Assembly: GCA_905221605.1 (NCBI GenBank)
Contig: CAJNDS010000872.1
Span: 1 to 55,000 of the forward strand
Reading direction: 5' to 3'
Length of the DNA stretch: 55,000 nucleotides
DNA from: Symbiodinium natans
Taxonomy: Eukaryota; Sar; Dinophyceae; Suessiales; Symbiodiniaceae
Positions 31,200 through 38,648 of this stretch are shown here, piece by piece. Numbering within the stretch: the stretch's first letter is position 1; each line of letters opens with the position of its first letter. A model generated the notes under the pieces. That model was not told the DNA's origin. It did no database searches and saw only the letters and a program-made list of their open reading frames with translations. A program made the translations under genes and the position numbers.

Positions 31200-31401
31200 C
31201 GGGGGGGGGATTTGGGGATCCCGCCGGCGCGAATGGTCTCGGGCCACAGCACAACACATCTCAAGTGTGGCGTGCTGTGGCGTGGTGTCTGGGACAGGCG
31301 TGTCGTCTCTACTGGCTTTGCTGGCTGTAAACCGCAGGTTGCTTCCCCACCGGGGGGAACTTGAAGTGTGCAGTCACCACACTAAAGCAGAAGCCCAAAC
31401 C

Positions 31402-32808
31402 CTAAACCCGAAACCCTAAACCCCCCTTCCTAAGGGCCCCAGAAGTCCCCCCATCTTGACCCCCTTGCCTCAAGGTCCTGGAAGAGGGCTCGGCTTCTTG
31501 CTCCTTGGCGATGGTGCTGGGCTCTTCTGAACTCTCGGTTGGCTCCTTTGCGAGCTTCCTGGGCGGTGGGGCCTCCACCTGCAACAAAGAGGCCACCACA
31601 AAGAGGGGCTTTCAGGCTTCCAAGAGTTGGGGGAGGGGGTACTTTGAGGTACGCTTAAGGAGAGCTCCCTCCCAGAACCCCTTGTTTGCGAGTGCCCATC
31701 TTTAAGGTAGACGCGGCCAAAACCCAACCAACCCCCAAAAACCCAAGAATCCGCTGGAAAAGTTCCGATGTTGGCCACCCGGCCTTCTGCTGAATTGGTG
31801 CTGCCCTCTCGCTTGGACTGGGGACTTCAAAGAAAGGAGCGGGATACTCCAGCTGCGGTGAGCTGCCCTCGCTGGCGCTCCCCACAGACTCGCTCTCGAA
31901 CTTGTAGTCCTTCATCATGTCTTCCAGGGTGCTCCTCCGCCTCAATTCCTTCTCATCAGGGACCTCACTTCTAGATTCGCTGCTCCGTGCGTCCTCGTCT
32001 GGCCGACGGTCTGGCCGCCGGTCTGGCCGCGGCTCTTGCCGCGGGTCCGGCCGCGGGTCCGGCCGCGGGTCCGGCCGCGGGTCCGGCCGCGGGTCGGGCG
32101 GCGGGTCTGGCCGCGGGTCTGGCTGCGGGTCTGGTTTGGACCAGAAGTTTGCGAACAGCTGCTGCTTGTAACGCTGGCTCTGACTGGGCTCATCAGGCTT
32201 CTTACCATCATCACTCACCTCACCCTCATCCGCAACACCCGCAGCACTGAACTTGTAGTTCTCCCACACGGTTTGCCACTCGGGATCATGGAGCAGGGCA
32301 AGAATGCTGAAGAGGCTGCTGACAACGTTCTTGGACAGCTGCCGCCGGTCCTTCTCCGTGCTCTTTGCCTTCTCCCGGAGTGTCTGGAGCACAGCCTCAG
32401 GCTCCACCTCCAAGTCACCGAAGAGGATGCTCCGGATGTAGGAGAAGCTCGTCATGAAGCGTGAGGTGCTCAACTTCCCCATGTCTTGGCACATCGTCTC
32501 GGCGATGGCCTGCGCCTGCAACATTTCGGAGCGCTCGGCGGCGCCTCGGGGAGACTCAAGACTTCAGAGGCAGTCCGAAAGACTCAGATATTGATTTGGG
32601 GCTTTACGAAACGTAAGGGACCCTGATATATAGACCCCCCAAATAGCAGGATTCCCTTAGAACAAAGCCCCCCTAATTCAGGAAACCCCGATGTATAGTG
32701 CGAAGACTGCACATGGGATCGATAGTGCCACCGAGCTGCGCTCCACCATCGCCTCCATCAGTTGCTGCTTCAACTGCTCGGCGGCCGCACCCGCAATTAG
32801 CCTCGCAA
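31402..32808 (-). CDS. Multi-exon hypothetical protein with (Pro-Asp-Pro-Arg)n
   Basis: Exon islands in coding order. About 32808-32725 reads AAAEQLKQQLMEAMVERSSV. 32550-31784 reads MLQAQAIAETMCQDMGKLST, then NVVSSLFSILALLHDPEWQT, then a tandem PDPR stretch at 32110-32036. 31578 down to about 31450 reads VEAPPPRKLAKEPTESSEEP. The second junction is a phase-0 GC-AG intron (AAG|GC … TTGTTGCAG|GTG), 31783-31579, 205 bp. A family C element lies in the first intron. Helical N-terminus and a low-complexity, probably disordered C-terminal half; no domain recognised. The start and last exon are uncertain. Confidence 0.6.
32608..32692. mobile_element. Family C element within an intron
   Basis: GGCTTTACGAAACGTAAGGG at left and CCCCCTAATTCAGGAAACCC at right form imperfect inverted ends. 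Confidence 0.65.
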
Positions 32809-32820
32809 AACAGCTTAGAA

Positions 32821-32994
32821 AGGGTTTAGGGTTTAGGGTCTAGGGTTTAGGGTTTAGGGTTTCGGGTTTAGGGTTTAGGGTTTAGGGTTTAGGGTTTAGG
32901 GTTTAGGGTTTAGGGTTTAGGGTTTAGGGTTTAGGGTTTAGGGTTTAGGGTTTAGGGTTTAGGGTTTAGGGTTTAGGGTTTAGGGTTTAGGGTC
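32821..32994 (+). repeat. Interstitial TTTAGGG array
   Basis: About 25 units, almost perfect. Confidence 0.97.
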
Positions 32995-33072
32995 CCGCAA
33001 CCCTAGGTCTCTGTGGAAGATTCGCGCATCGCAACCCTTCAAAGGACGAGCTTGTCAGCGCAAATGAAGGAC

Positions 33073-33500
33073 AGGATGCATGAAGCACCGACGTTTACCA
33101 AGAACAGCAGAGGGAGACAAAAAAACTGTGCAACGCGCGTACAAAGCTCATGCGGCACGGTGCCAAGCCAGAAAGATGTTCTATTCGGCTGGAAGAGGCG
33201 TCTAGAACAAGCAAACCAGGATCTCCCCCGAGGGGGCGGTGGACCTGCCAAAACCGCCTGGACGAGCCGAAATCCGATGCCACAGACTCTGACAGAGACC
33301 AAGCACAACCAAGGGGCCCCCACGATGCCCTCTCTGAAACCCCCTGAGAACTCCCCCTGCCACCCTCCCCTGGAGCCCCCCCGCCCCCCGCACAGGACAG
33401 CAGAGGGGAGGTGTCCTCAACCCTCCCAGGACCGTTGCGCATGCTACACCCCGCGTTGGGCCATGCCGAGGTGTCGCGTGCACGCGTTTACAACTGGGGT
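33073..33500 (+). CDS. Two candidate exons, hypothetical protein
   Basis: The first island (to about 33340) reads EQQRETKKLCNARTKLMRHG, then GRWTCQNRLDEPKSDATDSD. The second begins after the pyrimidine-rich acceptor CCGCCCCCCGCACAG near 33399 and reads DSRGEVSSTLPGPLRMLHPA, then LGHAEVSRARVYNW. The join TCT|GA … AG|GAC is phase 0. No family recognised; an alternative open plus frame exists. Confidence 0.42.
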
Positions 33501-33570
33501 TTAGGCTTTGGGGTTTGGGCTTTAAGGTTTAGGGTTTAAGGGGTTTAAGGGGTTTAAGGGGTTTGAGGGG
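33500..33570 (+). repeat. Degenerate TTTAGGG/TTTAAGGGG array
   Basis: TTTAGGC, TTTGGGG and GTTTAAGGG units at the end of the preceding coding island. Confidence 0.8.
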
Positions 33571-34300
33571 TTAAGGCCCCCTGCTGAATCTAAGAGCGAG
33601 CAGCAGCCCAGCGATGCGGCGCCTCTCCTTCATAACCTCCCGCATGGCCTCAGCTCTGCTCTCAAGGCTTCCACGCTTCTGGTACCCAAAGAGCCCAATA
33701 TCCCTTAATTAAGGAATATGCCTTAAATCATAACAAGGGACCCTTGTTATGATTTAAGGAATATTCCTTAAATTAGGGGGTATTGGGCTCTTTGGGTATA
33801 ACGTTAACTCACGGTACGTATAAGCGGCTACTTACCAAAACCCATGAGCCCAGGCAGAGCATTCACACGTACATCACACATACATTAGACGGGGCGACGG
33901 ACCTGTGCATTTTGCTGCATATCGCCGTTTTAGGTTCAGGGCTCAAGGACGAGCTGAGATTGTCTGCAGCATGACGGCACCCATCAGCAAGTAGCTGAGC
34001 ACCGGGCCACGACCATGGACCAGATCGCCTTTTGCAGCGTGGTGTCGTGATCATAGAGGTCGTCACGCCGATCGGCATAGAAGGCACGGGCCCTCCGGTA
34101 GCAGGAGCGGATCAGGCCGATATCTCGGCCCAGCAGATGCCTACTCGAACCAGTCGGAGCATGCTGCAGCTTCGGCCGCGGGGTCTTGGGCGACTTGGAC
34201 GGAGACCGCGGTGGAACGAGTGACGGGGCCCGTGCTACGAGTGAGGTAGACCGCGCAACGAGCTTCTCATCCCGCCTTCTCATGTGGCATCACCCGATTA
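33571..34300 (-). CDS. Two-exon basic hypothetical protein with a MITE at its splice acceptor
   Basis: Exon (about 34300-34014) reads KTPRPKLQHAPTGSSRHLLG, then FYADRRDDLYDHDTTLQKAI, and ends TCCATG|GTCGTG. Exon 33678-33571 follows TACCAG and reads KRGSLESRAEAMREVMKERR, ending at TAA. Splicing is GT-AG, phase 0; the 335-bp intron carries the family B element, whose terminus is 5 bases from the acceptor. Arg/Lys-rich and helical; no domain recognised. An open plus frame overlaps the first exon. Confidence 0.55.
33685..33796. mobile_element. Family B miniature inverted-repeat element, intact
   Basis: Terminal inverted repeats CCCAAAGAGCCCAATA / TATTGGGCTCTTTGGG flanked by TA on both sides (a likely target-site duplication). 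The whole 112 bp is nearly one palindrome with centre AATCATAACAAGGGACCCTT. Confidence 0.85.
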
Positions 34301-34734
34301 AGAAGCACGGGCAAGAGCACACAAGCTGGAGAGCCAAATTCCACGTGAAGATTCATGGCCAAGGCGTCGTGAAGCAGCAGCCGTAGCAAGGGCCCTACTG
34401 CACATGTTTGCCGCCTGCCTGAACTAACATGCTAGAGCACGCTGCACTCTCCCTGAACGCCACGCCCCGAATGCCGAAACAGGCAGTTGCTGAACTCGTT
34501 CATGTGGGTTGGTTGGGTGCCTTCTTGAGCTCGGCCGTATCCACAGACTCCTGGCCAAGGAGCTCACCCCACGAAGTGAAAGAGACCCAAACCTCAAGCT
34601 GGGAAGCCACCAACGACCCTGAAAACAGCACCCAAGAGAGCCAAGACCAAAAAATGCGGTCGCAGCAGAGAGGGCCTTTGATTTTGTTCGGCTTTTGGGA
34701 TGTTTTGGGGAGACCCCTGTTAGAGTGAACCTGG

Positions 34735-34993
34735 ATCGCGCCTTGCTGCGGCTCTGCGACACCGTCATCTTTGCCAAGTCCTGGCTTGACTCTCACATTT
34801 TGGGGGCGGAGCATCAGGACGCCAGGCCTGTACTTGGAGGTTCATTTGGGTAGTCATAGGTAGGGTTATGATTTGGGCAACTATACTTAGAGCCTTACTA
34901 AGGGTACTATAAGAAACCCTACTTTACAACTACCCAAATGAACCTCCAAGCAGATATGGGGTTTGATGACAAGGGGATAGAACTCTGGGACCC
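34735..34993 (-). CDS. Two exons separated precisely by a family A element
   Basis: Upstream exon 34993-34952 reads SQSSIPLSSNPIS. After removal of the element, TCT joins TAC in phase 0 and the frame continues YRPGVLMLRPQNVRVKPGLG, then KDDGVAEPQQGAIQVHS, to a possible end near 34735. The intron is GC…AG, 34951-34833, 119 bp. A plus frame (34429-34728) overlaps the region further left, and 34300-34430 is ambiguous. No family recognised. Confidence 0.5.
34833..34951. mobile_element. Family A introner-like element, best copy
   Basis: Inverted ends CTTGGAGGTTCATTTGGGTA / TACCCAAATGAACCTCCAAG are perfect over 20 bp. On the minus strand the element plus one flanking G is exactly a GC…AG intron. 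Confidence 0.8.
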
Positions 34994-35040
34994 CTAAACC
35001 CTAAACCCTAAACGCTAAACCCTAAACCCCAAAACCCTAA
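34994..35040 (-). repeat. Interstitial CCCTAAA array
   Basis: Six units. 35041-35165 has a short open frame on each strand (plus: MGSAENLGRARQSRDFSWAR). Confidence 0.92.
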
Positions 35041-35167
35041 GATGGGTTCTGCGGAAAATCTGGGGCGGGCAAGGCAATCCCGCGACTTCTCCTGGGCCCG
35101 CACTCCCAGGGCCCTCAAACTTAGCTCTACAACTTAGCTTTTAAAACACAAAACCAAAGCTCAAAAA

Positions 35168-35263
35168 GGGGTTTAGGGTTTAAGGGTCTAGGGTCTAGGG
35201 TCTAGGGTCTAGGGTCTAGGGTCTAGGGTTTAGGGTTTAGGGTTTAGGGTTTAGGGTTCAGGC
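35168..35263 (+). repeat. TTTAGGG array with a TCTAGGG variant block
   Basis: Six consecutive TCTAGGG units (about 35185-35228) followed by canonical units. Confidence 0.93.
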
Positions 35264-36152
35264 TCCCACTTCCAGAGGGCTCCCTGATGCTCAGACCTGC
35301 TCCCGAAGGGTTGGCGGCACGATGAGAGGGCCTCATCGTTGGGTTTAGGGTTTCGGGTTTAGGGTTTGGGGTTTAGGGTTTAGGGTTTAGGGTTTAGGGT
35401 TTAGGGTTTAGGGTTTAGGGTTTAGGGTTTAGGGTTTAGGGTTTAGGGTTTAGGGTTTAGGGTTCAGGGTTTAGGGTTTAGGGCTTGGGGTTTACGGTTT
35501 AGGGTGGCCTCATCGAAAGAATCCGGATGTGGGGCTTGGAGGGGTAGAACTCTGCTGGATTCTACAGACCTCTGGCTTCTACAAGCCCTTAATGGAAGCC
35601 TTCGACTAGGCCTCTTAAAAAGGCTGCAAAGAAAAACCTTTCTTGAAAAAAGATGAAAGTGATATAAAAAAAAAACACAGCTCACTGCGGGATTCTCTGC
35701 GGCTCTCCCAAAGAAGCTGGGATATTAGGGGTACCTTTTTGGGGTCCTTGTATTAGAAGGGGATCTCTGCAAGACAGCAACTACTATTTGCTTAAGAACC
35801 CCAAAAGAGTGAAAAGCAATCGTCCCTATCTCACACTGAACAAGGAAGAATACTTTTCTTTTGGGGTTCTTGAGCAGTTGGTAGACAAAGGTCTGCATTT
35901 AAAGGAATCCTTGTCTTCGTAAACCCCAAGGATGCTGGGATATTAGGGGTACCTTTTTGGGGTCCGTATATTAGAAGGGGGCTCTACAAGTTGTCTGTAT
36001 TTAAAGGAATCCTGGTCCTCATAAACCCCAAACCCCAAACCCCAAACCCTAAACCCTAAACCCCAAACCCTAAACCCTAAACCCTCAACAACGAAGCTGC
36101 CTGCGAAGCGCCAGTGGGGCGACTCGGCCGGCCAGATCTCGAGCCTCCCCGG
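35264..36152 (-). CDS. Candidate exon series, hypothetical protein
   Basis: Minus islands at 36152-36095 (GEARDLAGRVAPLALRRQLR, possible CAG|GC donor), about 35612-35512 (ACRSQRSVESSRVLPLQAPH, PDSFDEA) and 35345-35264 (NDEALSSCRQPFGSRSEHQG). They are separated by telomeric arrays and family C/G elements. Same strand, but the linkage is inferred. No family recognised. Confidence 0.42.
35340..35510 (+). repeat. Interstitial TTTAGGG array
   Basis: About 24 units, between two minus-strand coding islands. Confidence 0.96.
35717..36024. mobile_element. Tandem pair of family C elements, one interrupted by a family G element
   Basis: Two copies start TGCTGGGATATTAGGGGTAC (35717, 35933). The first is split at about 35767-35888 by an inverted-repeat insert (AGCAACTACTATTTGCTTAA … TTCTTGAGCAGTTGGT); the second lacks it and serves as the empty site. 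Confidence 0.7.
36026..36087 (-). repeat. Interstitial CCCTAAA/CCCCAAA array
   Basis: Eight to nine units starting with CCCCAAA variants. Confidence 0.92.
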
Positions 36153-36165
36153 CTACTAAAGGGTT

Positions 36166-36248
36166 CAGGGTTTAGGGTTTCGGGTTTAGGGTTTAGGGTT
36201 TAGGGTTTAGGGTTTAGGGTTTCGGGTTTAGGGTTTAGGGTTTAGGGC
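36166..36248 (+). repeat. Interstitial TTTAGGG array
   Basis: About 12 units with TTTCGGG variants. Confidence 0.94.
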
Positions 36249-36363
36249 TACTTGGAGGTTCATTTGGGTAGCTATAAGTAGGGCTATAAGTGGGGGAACT
36301 GTACTTAAAACCTTACTCAGGGTACTTAGAACCCTACTTATAACTACCCGTGAACCTTCAAGC
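36249..36363. mobile_element. Family A element
   Basis: ACTTGGAGGTTCATTTGGGT … ACTACCCGTGAACCTTCAAG. It joins a telomeric array on its left instead of an exon. 36364-36890 carries ambiguous plus/minus frames (for example plus MKTNQPEGAQLDGEQRGLLG at 36620). Confidence 0.75.
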
Positions 36364-36895
36364 ACGCACACAAAGAAGAGTTTTCGTTTGTTTCCCGACA
36401 GAAAAAGAAACACAATAAATTGGGTTGTACACAAGGAGTAGTGAGGGGATTAAGGCGAATAGAAACTGAATGTTATACCGCACCCCGCGCCCTGGCCCTC
36501 CCGGCTATTTTGTTTGATCACACCTGCGTGATTGCGATTACCACCTGTATGGGGATTGCTCGCATGACAATTCTTTTTTTGGGGGTGGGGCGTTTAGAGC
36601 TTTTGGGGCCTTTGAAGGTGTGAAGACCAACCAACCGGAGGGTGCGCAACTCGACGGAGAGCAACGGGGCCTGCTAGGAGCCCAGTTAAGAGAACCAATG
36701 TCGGTTTGTTTCTCCAGTTTGGGACTATCACACGATGCCAAGGAGGCGAAAACGAAAAAGAACGTGTGTGTTGGGTGCGTTGGATGTACTCTCCGTGCCC
36801 AGCTCAAAATCACATCTCCTCGACTGTTCTTGGAGCCCGTTTGTTGATCCCTTCCATGTTAAGTGTGACCAAAATTCTAAAGCAACCTCTAACAA

Positions 36896-37022
36896 GGCCT
36901 TACTCTCACTTTGGGGCAGCAAGCAGAAGCAGTCTACCGAGGCCCTCGCGCAGTCGCGGAAAGGGCGTGAAGCCTCTGCACCCAGGAGCCCTGCACACAG
37001 CGGGCTGAAAATTCAGGAGTAA
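36896..37022 (+). CDS. Candidate exon, hypothetical protein
   Basis: The plus strand reads LLSLWGSKQKQSTEALAQSR, then KGREASAPRSPAHSGLKIQE, stopping at the microsatellite. No family recognised. Confidence 0.35.
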
Positions 37023-37165
37023 TAATAATAAGAAGAAGAAGAATAAGAACAAGACCTAACAGTGATAATAATAATAATAATGATAATAATAATAATAATA
37101 AGAAGAAGAATAATAATAATAATAACAATAATGATAATAATGATGATAATAATAATCATACCAAT
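37023..37165. repeat. AAT/AAG trinucleotide microsatellite
   Basis: AATAATAAT with AGAAGAAGA interruptions. Confidence 0.93.
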
Positions 37166-37204
37166 AATCAGCTGCCAGAATCCGTTCAAAATTGGAAGTG
37201 GCCA

Positions 37205-37397
37205 TCTCAAGCGATGGAGAAGGGGGCCCCTCATCATTGAAGCTTCCAAAGAGGACCCCGGGATGCTTCGCACTAAGCTCGGAGGCATCTGCTTCTGCTT
37301 GGGGTACGGAACGGTTCGAGCGTTGGAGGGGCAGACTCTTTGCTGCTCTTTTTGGTTTCGGAGACCGGACTTCGCCTCCGGCTCCCCCATGAGCGCT
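37205..37397 (-). CDS. Candidate exon, hypothetical protein
   Basis: The minus strand reads SAHGGAGGEVRSPKPKRAAK, then QAEADASELSAKHPGVLFGS, FNDEGP after an ACTGAG acceptor-like site. Protein-like, with no family recognised; overlapping frames exist on both strands. Confidence 0.4.
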
Positions 37398-37443
37398 GCC
37401 TCAGTCGTCAGAGAGCAGCTGGGCCTCCCTTCGAGACACGCTT

Positions 37444-37704
37444 GTGGCCGAGCTCGGCACGACATCTTGTCGCGCGCTTCGGGCATATGCCAGAAAGGGA
37501 GCGGTCCTCAAGCAGCTCACGGCATGTGCGAGCAGGCATGTCAGGACAGCTGTGAGGGATATGGTCATCCCATGGTTCTGTAGACATGATCCGGTGGTGT
37601 ACAGTGGGGACAGAATGGAATCGGGAAAGAGCACAACATGTACAGTAGTCACAATCACAGCAAAAGACAGCAAATCTCACCGCAAGACGAATCATGTGGA
37701 ATGA
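37444..37704 (+). CDS. Weak candidate ORF
   Basis: An 86-codon plus frame (RAYARKGAVLKQLTACASRH, then DPVVYSGDRMESGKST) ending at 37702-37704. Another plus frame is equally open over its first half. Confidence 0.28.
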   Translation: MAELGTTSCRALRAYARKGAVLKQLTACASRHVRTAVRDMVIPWFCRHDPVVYSGDRMESGKSTTCTVVTITAKDSKSHRKTNHVE

Positions 37705-37791
37705 TTGTCATAGGATGGCAAACGACCAGCGCCCTGGAAATATTTTCGCAAAGGCCCCCCCGGCCTGGTAGGCTGAACCGCTGAGGTCGCA

Positions 37792-37978
37792 GGTGAAAAA
37801 CCTCAGGCCGGGTGCAACCGCTGCACACGCATGGTTGCAGCAGGCTACGGCCTCCGTTTGCCAAAGCGTCAACAGAAACTCCTCTGCAAGGATGGGCGGG
37901 CCTGGGGGTTTTCAGGAAGCCTGGTCATCTTATAGGCATGTCGAAAAAAATGTTCAAAGGGCAGCTCAAGAAATGTTT
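37792..37978 (+). CDS. Candidate exon, hypothetical protein
   Basis: After GGTCGCAG the plus strand reads VKNLRPGATAAHAWLQQATA, later GGFQEAWSSYRHVEKNVQRA, AQEMF, and runs into the telomeric array. No family recognised. Confidence 0.4.
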
Positions 37979-38060
37979 AGGGTTTAGGGTTTAGGGTTTA
38001 GGGTTTAGGGTTGAGGGTTGAGGGTTTAGGGTTTAGGGTTTAGGGCCAGGAGGGTTTAGG
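37976..38060 (+). repeat. Interstitial TTTAGGG array
   Basis: About 11 units with two TTGAGGG variants. Confidence 0.94.
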
Positions 38061-38065
38061 GATCT

Positions 38066-38512
38066 ACACCCAGGGTGTCGATTCCTGAGCTGATGGCTGG
38101 CCCGCAGCGCTCTTCGACCAAACTGCGGCCTCTTCCTGAGCCTCGGGGAATCTTTCGGGCTGTGTGGAAGAATGGGGTCAAATCACTTAGGGGTTTGGGG
38201 TTTGGGGTTTAGGGTTTAGGGTTTAGGGTTTAGGGTTTAGGGATAGGGTTTGGGGTTTAGGGTTTAGGGTTTCCAATAGTTTGCACACACCCAATACACC
38301 ACCCAAAGTTATTGCACTAATGGATCCCAACAAGCTGGCACATCTTCACTCACGGCACGTGGCAGAGAGGTCATCGGAGAAGAAGAGAAAGCGTAGGTAG
38401 GAGGAATACACACGCAAGATCACGAAGCATAAAGTTCTGACATCCTGAGATTCCCGCATCACGTCTTTGGTGACCGCCAGGTGAAGTCCATGTTCCAAGG
38501 CAAGAAAAGTCG
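38066..38512 (-). CDS. Two-exon hypothetical protein
   Basis: Exon 38512-38350 reads PTFLALEHGLHLAVTKDVMR, then ESQDVRTLCFVILRVYSSYL, RFLFFSDDLSATC, and ends at a consensus donor C|GTGAGTG. The next exon follows TCTTCCACACAG at about 38165. With phase 1 it reads GRGRSLVEERCGPAISSGID, TLGVDP-stop. A GA donor 2 bases downstream would give a second open frame (PERFPEAQEEAAVWSKSAAG). A telomeric array fills the intron. It may be the 3' part of the PPR gene just upstream, but no junction was found. Confidence 0.55.
38190..38272 (+). repeat. TTTAGGG array inside an intron
   Basis: About 11 units with TTTGGGG variants, inside the intron of the 38066-38512 gene. Confidence 0.94.
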
Positions 38513-38520
38513 GCCGATCA

Positions 38521-38543
38521 GGGGTTAGGGTTTAGGGTTTAGA
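38521..38543 (+). repeat. Last TTTAGGG array of the window
   Basis: Three units. No telomeric array occurs downstream of this point in the remaining 16.4 kb. Confidence 0.88.
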
Positions 38544-38648
38544 GTTGGCTTGCAGATAAGTGCTTGGCATAGCTTGGCTTAGGCCTCGGAAGCTTCCCCG
38601 AGCAAATTTGCAAAGTTCCAGCTTGGCTCAAGTGGCACTCCGGCGCAA

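Noticed and set aside
38622-38632. TTGGCTCAAG, identical to the last 10 bases of the dinoflagellate spliced leader
   Set aside because: Only 10 bases match, the preceding bases do not fit the leader, and it lies on the strand opposite the gene it overlaps; coincidence is likely.
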